From contig CAWCEN010000002.1 in assembly GCA_963794605.1 (NCBI GenBank), forward strand, positions 310,001 to 374,000: a stretch of 64,000 nt of DNA. The letters are read 5' to 3'. The translations under genes and the position numbers were made by a program. Below the pieces are notes generated by a model. It had not been told where the DNA came from and made no database searches. It worked only from the letters and a program-made list of their open reading frames with translations. This DNA comes from VAXT01 sp963794605. Lineage in GTDB: Bacteria > Actinomycetota > Thermoleophilia > Gaiellales > Gaiellaceae. Numbering within the stretch: position 1 is the stretch's first letter; each line of letters begins with the position of its first letter. This document shows positions 10,464 through 18,979 of this stretch, piece after piece.

Positions 10464-10940
10464 ATGGAAGGGTATGACGTCGTCACCGTCGACGACCACA
10501 AGATCGGGAAGGTGGTCGGGCAATCCGGCGATTTCCTGATCGTCGAGCAGGGTGCGCTGCTCAAGTCGAAGCATGCGCTGCCGAGCGAGTTCGCGCACGT
10601 CGACGAGTCCGAGCAGAAGGTGCGGGTGACCGTGCCGAAGGAGATCGTCGACGACTCCCCGAAGGTCGATGACGACGGCTTCGACGAGCGGGCTGCAGCA
10701 GAGTACTACGGCCTCGCGCCGTCGAACGGCCCGGGGACCGAAGGCTACGGCGTCACGGATGCCGGTGATCCGTCTCGCTCGTCCGCGGAGCAGGCTGCCC
10801 GCCAGGGAATCGAGTCAGCCGAAGAAGAGCGTGCGCGGATTCGGGAAGCTGACGGGCAGAGTGGGCTCCAGCAGTCGTCGCCCGGCCTGCTCGGCGATCG
10901 GCTGACCGACGTCGACGAGCGCGAGCAGGAGAAGCGCTAG
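10464..10940 (+). CDS. PRC-barrel domain protein
   Basis: 158-residue acidic soluble protein. Residues 1-75 form a PRC-barrel-like beta domain (YDVVTVDDHKIGKVVG) of the kind found in RimM and photosynthetic reaction centre H subunits. The rest is a polar, probably disordered tail rich in Glu, Gln, Ser and Asp. A strong ribosome site (AGAGGAGG) precedes the ATG. Such proteins are often stress-related in actinobacteria, but no specific role is known. The stop overlaps that of the convergent HMA gene by 4 nt. Confidence 0.8.
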   Translation: MEGYDVVTVDDHKIGKVVGQSGDFLIVEQGALLKSKHALPSEFAHVDESEQKVRVTVPKEIVDDSPKVDDDGFDERAAAEYYGLAPSNGPGTEGYGVTDAGDPSRSSAEQAARQGIESAEEERARIREADGQSGLQQSSPGLLGDRLTDVDEREQEKR

Positions 10941-11152
10941 CCCTCGGCCAGACGGAAGCCGCCGCGGGCCATTGCGGCCAGCAGGTCGTCGCGGCTCGTC
11001 TGCTCGTCATCCCAGGAGAGCGTGACCTGGCCCATCAGGTTCGCGTTCGCCTGCTCGAGGCCGGGGTGGTTGCTCAGCGTCGCGGCGAGGCGGCCGACGC
11101 AGCGCTCGCAGCGGATTCCGGTCATCTCGAGCGTCTCGGTCTGGACGGACAC
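10937..11152 (-). CDS. Heavy-metal-associated (CopZ-like) protein
   Basis: 71-residue single HMA domain with a ferredoxin-like fold. The metal site CxxC is seen as GIRCERCVGR near residue 13-19; the usual preceding Met and Gly are also present (MTGIRC). Cytoplasmic copper or other soft-metal chaperone, or regulator of metal delivery. No P-type ATPase is encoded nearby, so the partner is unknown. Confidence 0.82.
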   Translation of the reverse strand: MSVQTETLEMTGIRCERCVGRLAATLSNHPGLEQANANLMGQVTLSWDDEQTSRDDLLAAMARGGFRLAEG

Positions 11153-11156
11153 GTCC

Positions 11157-12212
11157 TTAACCTAGCGTGCGCTCGACGAGGTCGGCGCAGACGGCTTCGA
11201 GACCGTTTGCGCGCCCGACCTCGAGCTGGCGATCGGCTTCCGTCCGCGAAGTATCGAGCCGATCGCCGGCCAGCTCAGCCGCCAGCTCCGACGCCCGAGC
11301 CGTGCGCTCGTCTTCCGGATGGAAGAGCTCCGCGTCCAAGCCGAAGCGAGCCGCCGCCCAGCGGTTCTGCTGGTAGAGACCGCGCGCTGCCGGATCGTGC
11401 TCGAGGTGAGGCCGGTCGAGGGCCCTCTGGCAGAGCTCCTGCAGGAGCGCCGTGAGCGCTGCGGTGACTTCGAGCGACGTCGGCTGGTCGGGCATCCGGA
11501 TCTCGAGCGTTCCGAACGTCGGGTGCGGCCGGATGTCCCACCAGAACCGCGTGTAGTCGGCGCCGATCCCGAGCCGGGCGAAGTAGTCGACGAACGCTTC
11601 CCAGTCCTCGTAGGACGAAAAGGCGGGCGGAGCGCCGCTCCGGGGCAGAAGCGCGAGCACCTCGGCGCGGTTCGACTGCATGCCCGTCTCCTCGCCGGCG
11701 AGATAGGGCGAGTTGGCCGAGAGCGCCAGCACGACCGGCAGCCACGGCAGGACGCCCTCGAGCCCGTGGAAGCAGGCCTCGGAGTTTGGCATGCCGACGT
11801 GGACGTGAAGCCCGCTGACGCCCTGCCTGCGGGCCGACACGCCCGCGTAGGCGACGAACTCCTCGTAGCGCTTCTCGTCGGCGATCGCCTCGTCCTGGGG
11901 TCGGCTGATCGGGTGGCTGCCCGCCGCAGCGAGGCGCAGCCCCCGCTCCTCGGCGAGACGGATCGCGACGGCCCGCAGCTCGCCCAACGCCTCCTCGGCC
12001 TCGGCCGGTGTCGGGCAGATCTCCGTGTTCAGCTCCAGCGCAGAGGCGAAGAGCTCACCCTTAAGCAGCCCCGGCAGCGCAAGGCCCTCGGAAGCAGCGA
12101 TCAACTCGGCCGCCCGTGGAGCGAGAAGCAGCGTCTCCGCGTCGAGCACCATCAGCTCCTCTTCCACACCGATCGAGAACGGCGGGGACTCCCCGAAGTG
12201 CGACTCGATCAC
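11157..12212 (-). CDS. Carboxylate-amine ligase, YbdK / glutamate-cysteine ligase 2 family
   Basis: ATP-dependent ligase of 351 residues resembling glutamate-cysteine ligases of the GCS2 family; E. coli YbdK has weak gamma-glutamylcysteine activity. The N-terminal GVEEELMVLD holds the metal-binding glutamates; VSGLHVHVGMP and EIRMPDQPTS are the other signatures. Actinobacteria make mycothiol rather than glutathione, so the real product may be another gamma-glutamyl compound. It stops 4 bp after the HMA gene start and may be cotranscribed with it. Confidence 0.85.
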   Translation of the reverse strand: MIESHFGESPPFSIGVEEELMVLDAETLLLAPRAAELIAASEGLALPGLLKGELFASALELNTEICPTPAEAEEALGELRAVAIRLAEERGLRLAAAGSHPISRPQDEAIADEKRYEEFVAYAGVSARRQGVSGLHVHVGMPNSEACFHGLEGVLPWLPVVLALSANSPYLAGEETGMQSNRAEVLALLPRSGAPPAFSSYEDWEAFVDYFARLGIGADYTRFWWDIRPHPTFGTLEIRMPDQPTSLEVTAALTALLQELCQRALDRPHLEHDPAARGLYQQNRWAAARFGLDAELFHPEDERTARASELAAELAGDRLDTSRTEADRQLEVGRANGLEAVCADLVERTLG

Positions 12213-12251
12213 GGCGAGAGTCTTTCAGCGATCGAAGCAGGGGCTCACGGG

Positions 12252-12286
12252 GGAACCGAAGTTCCTCCGCGGCCCCCTGGTGGGCC
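12252..12286 (-). terminator. Tandem stem-loops after htrA
   Basis: Read on the minus strand: first GGCCC/GGGCC with a 6-nt loop (12286-12271), then GGAAC-TTCG-GTTCC (12265-12252), a 5-bp stem with the very stable TTCG tetraloop, ending in CCCCC. They lie between the htrA stop and the ligase start. Confidence 0.5.
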
Positions 12287-12296
12287 GGGCTTATCT

Positions 12297-13514
12297 CTAG
12301 GGGAGGGGAGATTGCCGACCGAGCTTGATCTCAGCCTTGACAGGCTCAGTGCCACGGTAGAAGACGACTGACATCGACTCGCCGGGCTTGTGCTGCGAGA
12401 CGATCTCGCGCAGTCCCTCCATCGTCGAGACGGCCATGCCGTCCGCCTTCGTGATCACGTCGCCGCCGAGCTGGTAGCTCTCACCTTCGACCACAACCTG
12501 ATCGGTGCCGCCTTGCAGACCCGCCCGATCTGCGCCACTTTCGGCGGCCACGCTCTCAACGAGCAGCCCCTTCTGAACCGGCAGGTTGAAGATCCGGGCC
12601 ATCGTCGCCGACACGGGCCGCGTGACGACGCCGAGGTACGGATGGTCGACGTGGCCCTGAGCTTTCAGCTCGGCGACGACGTCGCTCACGGTATTGATGG
12701 GAATTGCGAAACCGATGCCGATGTTGCCCTCGCCTCCAGTGCCTCCGGTCGAGATCGCCGAGCTGACGCCGACGACCTTGCCCTGTGCGTTCAGCAGCGG
12801 GCCGCCCGAGTTGCCGTGGTTGAGCGCCGCGTCGGTTTGGATGACGCGGTCGATGGGCGTGCCCTCCGGAGAGGTCAGCGAGCGGTGGAGCGCGCTGACG
12901 ATCCCGAGCGTGATGCTGCGGTCGAGGCCGAGCGGGTTCCCGATCGCGGCTACCTGGTCTCCAACGTGTACGCCGTCGGAGTCGCCGAGCGGAAGAGGCT
13001 TGAGCGCGCGCGAGGTCGCCCGCACCTTGAGCAGGGCCACGTCGGTCGCCGGATCCTTGCCGACGATCTCGGCCCTCATCGAATCGTTGTTCGAGAAGCT
13101 GACCTTGACGGACTGGGCGTCGCCGACGACGTGGTAGTTCGTGACGATGTAACCGGCCTTGTCGATGACGAAGCCCGAGCCGAGCGAGCGCTGGACCTCG
13201 GTGCCGGGCGGGCCGAACGGGTTGCCGAACCAGTCGGTCTGCGGGAGCTTGACCTTCGTCGTCGTCGTCACCTGGACGACGCCCGGCGCGTCGCGTTCGT
13301 AGATGTCGCGGACGGTGAGTGGGCGATCCTGGGAGGTCTGGGCGACGTTGCCCGGGAGATTCGGCGGCGGCTGCACGAACTCGCGGATCGTGGTCGTGTG
13401 ATCGCCGGTGCCCACGAGCGCGGCGCCGATGACCGCGACCGTTCCGCCTGCCAGCGCCGCCAGCAGCAGCGCGCCGGCCATCGGCAGGGAGTCTCTCCGC
13501 ACAGGTAGTTGCAC
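12297..13514 (-). CDS. HtrA/DegP-type serine protease with PDZ domain
   Basis: Membrane-anchored envelope quality-control protease, 405 residues. Residues 12-34 form an N-terminal membrane anchor, followed by a linker. The trypsin-like domain has the catalytic triad His128 (VTNYHVV), Asp158 (ATDVALL) and Ser236 (HGNSGGPL). One PDZ domain spans about 300-395 and binds exposed C-termini. It starts at GTG 13512-13514, with TATACA 6 nt upstream as a possible -10. It is downstream of the degraded phoU/DUF47 region on the same strand but probably has its own promoter. Confidence 0.92.
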   Translation of the reverse strand: MQLPVRRDSLPMAGALLLAALAGGTVAVIGAALVGTGDHTTTIREFVQPPPNLPGNVAQTSQDRPLTVRDIYERDAPGVVQVTTTTKVKLPQTDWFGNPFGPPGTEVQRSLGSGFVIDKAGYIVTNYHVVGDAQSVKVSFSNNDSMRAEIVGKDPATDVALLKVRATSRALKPLPLGDSDGVHVGDQVAAIGNPLGLDRSITLGIVSALHRSLTSPEGTPIDRVIQTDAALNHGNSGGPLLNAQGKVVGVSSAISTGGTGGEGNIGIGFAIPINTVSDVVAELKAQGHVDHPYLGVVTRPVSATMARIFNLPVQKGLLVESVAAESGADRAGLQGGTDQVVVEGESYQLGGDVITKADGMAVSTMEGLREIVSQHKPGESMSVVFYRGTEPVKAEIKLGRQSPLP

Positions 13515-13587
13515 GGCCTCTGTATAACCCGCCGCTCGTTAACCCGAGTTTGAGGGACGGTTAAGGCGGCGGGGCGCCGAACCGGTT

Positions 13588-13996
13588 CTACGTGTCGAGC
13601 CGCTCGGGGTGCGAGGCGTCAGGAGGTGTTCCGCGGTCTGGACAAGCACCTTGCACTGCTCCAGCGCCGCATCGAGCCTGCGACTCGACCTTGTAGAGAC
13701 CGAGCAGGTCGGACGCCTCGTCCATGTAGTCGACAACGTCGTCGATCGCCTTCGCCAGGTCGTAGATGTCTTCGCGGTCGAAGGGGGTGATGTATTGGGT
13801 GTTGAGCAGCTCGAGGGTCTCGCGCGTCAGCTCGTCCCCGCGGGTCTCGAGCGCCTTGATCTCGACTGGCGAACGGTGTGCTCAGGAAACTCCGCGAAGC
13901 GCCGCTCCACGAGTCGTGCCGTCTCGAGCAGGTTCACGCCTGCCGCGCGAACAGGTCGTAGAACTCCGTGGTCTTGGGGACGAGCGCGAGCCGCAT
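13588..13996 (-). pseudogene. Broken and truncated DUF47 (PhoU-like) phosphate transport regulator
   Basis: Starts as a normal DUF47 protein (MRLALVPKTTEFYDLFARQA) but needs frame changes near 13938, 13860 and 13690 to follow the homology (ITPFDREDIYDLAKAID, then QCKVLVQTAEHL). The C-terminal third of the usual about 205 residues is missing. Instead one frame ends in ASHPERLDT-stop, nearly the same tail as PhoU just upstream (DASHPERLDS-stop). DUF47 proteins normally accompany Pit phosphate transporters, and no pit gene is present here. Either a real deletion at a short repeat followed by decay, or an assembly fault. Confidence 0.65.
13595..13620. repeat. 26-bp direct repeat, copy 1
   Basis: Identical except for one base to 14021-14046. 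Both copies encode the ASHPERLD tail followed by a TAG stop on the minus strand. The core shared word is CGCTCGGGGTGCGAGGCGTC. Confidence 0.8.
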
Positions 13997-14013
13997 TTGC
14001 GGCGGGAACTTAA

Positions 14014-14693
14014 CTACGAATCGAGACGCTCGGGGTGCGAGGCGTCGGTGAACTCGCGGAACTCGCCCGTCACGAGGTACGCGGTCTGCTCGCCGATGTC
14101 GACAGCGTGGTCTCCGATGCGCTCCAGGCAGCGAGAGATGAGCAGCATGCGCAGCCCCCACTCGCGCTTTCCTCGTCACCGCCCAGATCGAGGATGTAGC
14201 TCGCGACCCGCCTGTTCGTGCGGTCGATCAACTCGTCGAGGTCGACGAGGGTCTCCGCGCCTTCGACGTCACGCGCGGCAAACGAGTCGAGGGCGACTCG
14301 GATCATCTCCTCGGCACGCGAGGCCATCTCGTCGAAGCCCTCGATCAGCGTCTCGTCCGGCGGCTAGCCGTGCGCGAGCTTCGTTAGCTTGGAGATCGTC
14401 ACGCAGAGGTCGGCCATGCGCTCGAGATGGAGGTTCGAGTGCAGGACCGCGAGCACGAATCGGAGATCGACCGCGACCGGCGTCTGCCGTGCGAGGAGCG
14501 ACTCGATGCGGTGCTCGAGCGCGAGGTAGCGAGCATCGACGTCGTCGTCGAACGAGATCACCTCGTCCGCGAGCTCGGGATCGTTCTCGCGGAGCGCATT
14601 GATCGACCCGCGCACAGCGCGCAGCACGAGGTCTCCTTCTTCGAGCAGCGACGCCTGCAGAGTGTCCATCTCCTCCTGAAGCGTCACGCGCAT
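14014..14693 (-). pseudogene. phoU: PhoU-type phosphate signalling regulator, interrupted
   Basis: Would be a PhoU protein of about 225 residues linking the Pst transporter to the histidine kinase. The first 109 codons (MRVTLQEEMDTLQAS... to LTKLAHG) end at an in-frame TAG (14364-14366). Reading continues in the same frame with PPDETLIEGFDEMASRAEEM and then needs a frameshift near 14165 before RCLERIGDHAVDIGEQ and the tail DASHPERLDS. The three-helix repeat motifs, including the metal-binding LERMADL and LERIGDH, are intact. It follows pstB by 9 bp. Confidence 0.8.
14021..14046. repeat. 26-bp direct repeat, copy 2
   Basis: Partner of 13595-13620, 426 bp apart. This copy is in its expected place, at the 3' end of phoU, which suggests the other was created by recombination or misassembly. 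Confidence 0.8.
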
Positions 14694-14702
14694 GCACCGA
14701 AC

Positions 14703-15487
14703 CTACCCGAACCGGCCGGTCACGTAATCCTCGGTCCGCTCGATCGGAGGGCTGCGTGAAGATCTTCCGGGTCAGGTCGTACTCGATGAGGATCCCCGTC
14801 GGCTCGGAACTGTCGTCACGCTCGACGCTGAAGAAAGCGGTCTTGTCGGCGACGCGCGCGGCCTGCTGCATGTTGTGCGTGACGATCACGATCGTGTACG
14901 TCTCCTTCAGCGCGTGCATCAGATCCTCGATCCGCGTCGTCGCGATCGGGTCGAGCGCGGAGGCCGGCTCGTCCATGAGGATCGCGTCGGGCTCCACGGC
15001 GAGCGCGCGCGCGATGCAGAGGCGCTGCTGCTGGCCGCCGGAGAGGCGAGAGCGCGCTTCGCTTGAGCCGGTCCTTGACCTCGTCCCAGAGCGCGGCCTT
15101 CTGCAGCGCACCCTGGACGCGCTCGTCGAGGTTGCCGCGCATCCTGAGCGAGCGAGGCCCGTACGCGACGTTGTCGTAGATCGACTTCGGGAACGGGTTC
15201 GCGCGCTGGAAGACCATGCCGATCCGCTTCCGCACCTCGACCGCGTCGACGCCGCGGCCGTACAGGTTCTGGCCGTTGTAGAGGATGGTTCCTGAGACCT
15301 TCGCTCCGGCGACGACGTCGTTCATCCGGTTCAAGCAGCGGATGAACGTGCTCTTCCCGCAGCCCGACGGGCCGATGATCGCGGTCACCTCGTTCTTCTC
15401 GACCTGGAACGTGACGTCTCGAAGCACGGTCCTGCCGTCGTAGCTGACCGCGAGGTCGCGGATGTCGAAGACCGGGTCGTCGCTCAT
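14703..15487 (-). pseudogene. pstB: Phosphate ABC transporter ATPase PstB, frameshifted copy
   Basis: ATPase subunit of a Pst transporter, second copy in the window. Walker A is IIGPSGCGKSTF, the signature LSGGQQQRLCIARAL, Walker B ILMDEPASALD. The reading frame changes near 15060, just before the signature motif, and again near 14745, after which the normal tail TEDYVTGRFG is found. Both look like one-base changes. The start codon overlaps the kinase stop (ATGA). It resembles the intact pstB at 22817 closely in sequence, so one is probably a duplicate dedicated to signalling. Confidence 0.8.
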
Positions 15488-16404
15488 CCCGGGAACGTGA
15501 TCCGGATCTCGAGGCCCTGGCGGCTCGTCGCCTCCACGTAGCCGCCGGCGCTCGTCACGATGTGCTTCACGATCGCGAGACCGAGACCCGTCCCGCGGGA
15601 GGCTCGCGCCCGGTCGGCGCGGTAGAACCGCTCGAAGAGACGCGGCAGGTCACCGGCGCTCACCCCGACTCCGTCGTCGGCCGCGACGATCACCACGTCG
15701 TCGAGGACACGCGTCACACGGATCGAGAAGGTCACGCCGTCGCCCGCGTAGCGGATCGCGTTCTCGGCGAGATTCTCGACCACGACGCGCAGCATCCGCG
15801 GCCTGAGCGGGACCTCCGCCTCGGGGTCCAGCTCGATGATCAGCGTCACGCCCGCCCTCGAGGCCCGTTCGGCGAGCCCGTCCATCACCGCGCGCACGAC
15901 CGGCGCGGCGCGGATCGAGGCGAGCGAGACGACCGCACGGCCGGTCTCGAGCTCGCTGAGGAAGAGAACGTCGTCGATCAGCTCGCGGATGTTCTCGACC
16001 TCGGCCTTGCCCTGCTCGAGCAGCTCGTCCACGTTCGCCGACGGCAGCGCCGCGGTCTCGAGCAGCGCGAGCAGCCTCGCGAGCGGTGTCCGCAGCTCGT
16101 GTGAGACCGCAGCGGTGAACCCGGCGCGGAGCTCCTCGTAGGCGGCCAGCTCGCCCGGCTCGCGCAGGTAGAGGAGCGACTCACGCCTGCCGTTGGCCTC
16201 CAAGGGCACGCGCCGCGGCCGCCACGGCTCGCTCCGCAGCAGCTGTTCCGGGACCACCTGCCCGGGCACGAGGCCGTCAAGCGTTTCGCGGGCGCGACGG
16301 CTCGCGACGACGAGACGGTCTTCCTCGTCCAGGACGAGGACGATCTCCGAGCTCTCCTCGAGCAGCAGCCGGCCCCGTTCCGCCTCGAGCGCGGGGTTCT
16401 CCAT
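15484..16404 (-). CDS. Sensor histidine kinase, PhoR/SenX3-like, without membrane segments
   Basis: 306 residues from the ATG at 16402-16404. A PAS-like segment (about 10-95) precedes the dimerisation/phosphoacceptor helix with FTAAVSHELRTPLARL (His in the H-box), the N-box NLAENAIRYA, and ATP-lid motifs DDGVGVSAGD and GTGLGLAIVKH. There is no hydrophobic stretch that could span a membrane, unlike PhoR or SenX3, so phosphate status is probably read through PhoU/Pst in the cytoplasm. It is coupled to pstB-phoU downstream and stands back to back with the regulator at 16418; only 13 bp separate the two start codons. Confidence 0.9.
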   Translation of the reverse strand: MENPALEAERGRLLLEESSEIVLVLDEEDRLVVASRRARETLDGLVPGQVVPEQLLRSEPWRPRRVPLEANGRRESLLYLREPGELAAYEELRAGFTAAVSHELRTPLARLLALLETAALPSANVDELLEQGKAEVENIRELIDDVLFLSELETGRAVVSLASIRAAPVVRAVMDGLAERASRAGVTLIIELDPEAEVPLRPRMLRVVVENLAENAIRYAGDGVTFSIRVTRVLDDVVIVAADDGVGVSAGDLPRLFERFYRADRARASRGTGLGLAIVKHIVTSAGGYVEATSRQGLEIRITFPG

Positions 16405-16417
16405 AATCGGCGTCAGT

Positions 16418-17113
16418 ATGGCGAAGGTCCTGATCGTCGAAGACGACGACGTCATCGCGCAGGGCATGGCGCACTATCTGTCGCTCGCCGGCTACGACCC
16501 GGTCGTGGTCTCGGACGGCGACACGGGCCTGAAGCGACTGCGCTTCGAGACACCCGACGTGTGCGTCGTCGACCTGATGCTGCCGCGCATGGACGGCTGG
16601 CGGCTGATCGAGTCGGCGCGGGGCGAAGGGCTCGGGACGCCGATCATCGTGGTCAGCGCGCGCGGCACCGAGCACGACCGCGTGCACGCGCTCGAGATCG
16701 GGGCGGACGACTACCTCGTCAAGCCGTTCTCGATGAAGGAGCTCGTGGCGCGCGTCCACGTTGCGGCCCGGCGAGGGGGCCGCGAGCAGACCGAGGAGCG
16801 GGGGGAGCCGATCGAGATCGAGGAGCTCCGGATCGACCCGCTCAACGTTCAGGCCTACCTCGACGGCGAAAGCGCGGGCCTCACGCCGACCGAGTTCCGC
16901 CTGCTCTACGCCCTCGCACTCGAGCAAGGACGGGTGGTGAGCCGCGACGAGCTGCTGCAGAAGCTCTGGGGCCGCCGCGAGGGCCATCGCGACCGCACCG
17001 TCGACGTGTTCGTCCGCAAGCTGCGCGACAAGATCGACCGCCGCGCGGCGCGGCACACGTTCATTCAGACGCGCTACGGCGTGGGCTACAAGCTGGAACC
17101 CGAGCCCAAGTAA
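16418..17113 (+). CDS. OmpR-family response regulator (PhoP/RegX3-like)
   Basis: 231 residues. The receiver domain 1-120 has the acidic pair (VEDDD), the phosphoacceptor Asp in VVDLMLPRMDGW, the Thr/Ser and Lys positions (VVSARG, LVKPFS). The winged-helix DNA-binding domain runs about 133-230 (LTPTEFRLLYALALEQGRVVSRDELLQKLWG, RYGVGYKL). Its divergent neighbour is a kinase joined to pstB-phoU, so this is the probable phosphate regulator. It is a close paralogue of the regulator at 25136. Confidence 0.9.
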   Translation: MAKVLIVEDDDVIAQGMAHYLSLAGYDPVVVSDGDTGLKRLRFETPDVCVVDLMLPRMDGWRLIESARGEGLGTPIIVVSARGTEHDRVHALEIGADDYLVKPFSMKELVARVHVAARRGGREQTEERGEPIEIEELRIDPLNVQAYLDGESAGLTPTEFRLLYALALEQGRVVSRDELLQKLWGRREGHRDRTVDVFVRKLRDKIDRRAARHTFIQTRYGVGYKLEPEPK

Positions 17114-17118
17114 AGCCG

Positions 17119-17158
17119 TTGACATATCGACGTCCTTCGATACGATCGATGTCGATAT
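17119..17158 (+). promoter_or_regulatory. Promoter and operator of the arsenic operon
   Basis: TTGACA (17119-17124), 16-nt spacer, TACGAT (17141-17146), with the ATG of arsR 10 nt later, so the mRNA has almost no leader. A perfect inverted repeat ATATCGAC (17124-17131) / GTCGATAT (17151-17158) brackets the -10 box, and an inner repeat TCGAT-ACG-ATCGA overlaps it. This is the expected position for an ArsR repressor site. Confidence 0.7.
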
Positions 17159-17498
17159 GACGAACCTGCAGGTCATCGACTGCTGCGTTCCGGTCGGCAC
17201 TCCGTCGCTCGCAGACGACGAGGCAGAAGCGACCGCGCGGGTCTTCAAGGCGCTCGGCGACCCGGCGCGGGTGAAGATCCTCAGCCTGGTCGCCACAGCC
17301 GCCGAGCCGGTCTGCGCTTGTGAGTTCACGCCGGCTCTGCGGCTCAGCCAGGCGACCGTCAGCCATCACCTGAAGAAGCTGACCGAGATTGGCTTGCTCG
17401 ATCGCGAGCAGCGCGGCAAGTGGGCGTACTTCTCGCTCAACGGGGACGCCCTCGAGCAACTCGCCGGGCTCATCCGCATCCCGGAGGCGGTTGCATGA
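17157..17498 (+). CDS. arsR: ArsR/SmtB-family arsenic-responsive repressor
   Basis: 113-residue winged-helix repressor. Helix-turn-helix LRLSQATVSHHLKKLTEIGL lies about residues 59-78. Candidate As(III) ligands are the cysteines in EPVCACEF (about 48-50), placed like the ELCVCDL thiols of E. coli ArsR, and the N-terminal pair DCCVPVG. It should leave the operator when arsenite binds. First gene of arsR-arsM-arsC-aquaporin, with ATGA coupling to arsM. Confidence 0.92.
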   Translation: MTNLQVIDCCVPVGTPSLADDEAEATARVFKALGDPARVKILSLVATAAEPVCACEFTPALRLSQATVSHHLKKLTEIGLLDREQRGKWAYFSLNGDALEQLAGLIRIPEAVA

Positions 17499-18307
17499 CC
17501 ACCGAGTCGGCCGATCTCCTGCGCGAACAGGTCCGTGTGCGCTATGCCCAGGCGGCGCAGGCCGTCGGAACCGGATCGAGCGCGACCTGCGGCGACGGCT
17601 CCTGTTGCGACGGGAAGGCGACCGAGTTCGGCGAGGGGTTGTACAGCGAGGCCCAGAGAGACGAGATCCCCGACGCCGCCGCACTCGCGTCGCTCGGCTG
17701 TGGAAACCCGACCGCGGTCGCCGACCTTCACGAAGGCGAGGTCGTACTCGACCTGGGATCGGGCGGCGGGATCGACGTCATCCTCTCCGCGAAGCGGGTC
17801 GGCCCGACCGGGACCGCGTACGGGCTCGACTTCACGGACGAGATGCTCGCGCTGGCCCGCCGGAACGCCGCCGAGTCCGGAATCCCGAACGTCCACTTCC
17901 TGAAGGGCGCGATCGAGCAGATCCCGCTCCCGGCCGACTCGATCGACGTCGTCATCTCGAACTGCGTGATCAACCTCTCGCTCGACAAGCCCGCGGTGCT
18001 GACGGAGATGGCCCGCGTGCTGAAGCCGGGCGGCCGGCTCGGGATCTCGGACGTCGTCGCGGAAGACCACCTTCGACCGGAGCAGCGCGCCGAGCGCGGC
18101 AGCCACGTCGGCTGCATCGCGGGTGCACTGTCGAGGAGCGAGTACATCGGCGGGCTCGAGGCCGCCGGCTTCGAGGGCGTTTCCGTCGAGTTCACGCACG
18201 AGGTCGCAGACGGAATGCACGGCGCGATCGTCAAGGCGCTGAGGTCTGAGCGGCCGACGAAGGGCCTACCGATCGTTCAGACCGCTGAGAGCGCCGGATG
18301 CTGTTGA
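17495..18307 (+). CDS. arsM: Arsenite S-adenosylmethionine methyltransferase
   Basis: Methylates As(III) to volatile or less retained methylarsenicals using SAM. 270 residues. The SAM-binding motif is LDLGSGGGID (85-94). Three conserved cysteines for arsenic binding are Cys69 (LGCGNP), Cys157 (SNCVINLS) and Cys207 (VGCIAG); the 50-residue distance between the last two equals that in characterised ArsM. Extra cysteines occur in the N-terminal CGDGSCC and the C-terminal GCC end. Start ATG at 17495 overlaps the arsR stop. Confidence 0.95.
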   Translation: MTTESADLLREQVRVRYAQAAQAVGTGSSATCGDGSCCDGKATEFGEGLYSEAQRDEIPDAAALASLGCGNPTAVADLHEGEVVLDLGSGGGIDVILSAKRVGPTGTAYGLDFTDEMLALARRNAAESGIPNVHFLKGAIEQIPLPADSIDVVISNCVINLSLDKPAVLTEMARVLKPGGRLGISDVVAEDHLRPEQRAERGSHVGCIAGALSRSEYIGGLEAAGFEGVSVEFTHEVADGMHGAIVKALRSERPTKGLPIVQTAESAGCC

Positions 18308-18334
18308 GAGCTTCGAGCTAGCGAGGAGGAGGCC

Positions 18335-18979
18335 ATGCCCGAGACACTCGATCCCGTTACCCGACACCACATCGACCAGGCGGCCGATCGGCTGGCCGAC
18401 GAATTCAAGGGGATCTTCTCCCAGGAGACGATCGCCCGGTACATGGCGGAGTCGACCGACCTGCTCGGCGAGGCGAAGGTCAACGTCTTCGTCCCGGTAC
18501 TCGCCCACCGATTCACGCGCGAACGGCTGAAGGCGCTCGCCCAGGCGGAAGGCATCGTCGCCAAGGATCAGCCCGAGGTGCTGTTCGTCTGCGTCCACAA
18601 CGCGGGACGGAGCCAGATGGCCGCAGGCCTGCTGAAGCTGCGTTCCGCGGGGCGGATCAACGTCCGTTCCGCAGGCTCCAGCCCCGAGAGCGAGATCAAT
18701 CCGAACGCGGTCGTCGTACTCGATGAGCTCGGCGTCGACATGAACGAGGCGTTCCCGAAGCCGCTCACGGACGAGGTCGTGCGCGCCGCAGACGTCGTGA
18801 TCACGATGGGCTGCGGCGATGCGTGCCCGATCTACCCCGGCAAGAAGTACGAGGACTGGGAGCTCGACGACCCCGAGGGTCAGGACCTCGAGACCGTTCG
18901 GCGCATCCGCGACGAGATCGACCGGCGCGTGCAGAAGCTGATCGCCGAGCTGATCCCGGACGACACCTCGCCGAGCTGA
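18335..18979 (+). CDS. arsC: Arsenate reductase, LMW-phosphatase type with N-terminal helical domain
   Basis: Reduces arsenate to arsenite. 214 residues: residues 1-75 are a helical bundle as in corynebacterial/mycobacterial mycothiol-dependent reductases, and 80-210 the phosphatase-like domain. The active loop VCVHNAGRS gives Cys86-X5-Arg92; Cys160 and Cys164 (MGCGDAC) could be resolving thiols, and the general acid Asp is in ELDDPEGQ. A mycothiol/mycoredoxin route is likely for an actinobacterium, but the extra cysteines would also allow thioredoxin. A ribosome site (GAGGAGG) precedes the ATG. Confidence 0.92.
   Translation: MPETLDPVTRHHIDQAADRLADEFKGIFSQETIARYMAESTDLLGEAKVNVFVPVLAHRFTRERLKALAQAEGIVAKDQPEVLFVCVHNAGRSQMAAGLLKLRSAGRINVRSAGSSPESEINPNAVVVLDELGVDMNEAFPKPLTDEVVRAADVVITMGCGDACPIYPGKKYEDWELDDPEGQDLETVRRIRDEIDRRVQKLIAELIPDDTSPS

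Noticed and set aside
12116..12328. Small plus-strand frames around the ligase start and htrA end
   Set aside because: Arg/Ser-rich shadow translation, with the region explained by stem-loops.
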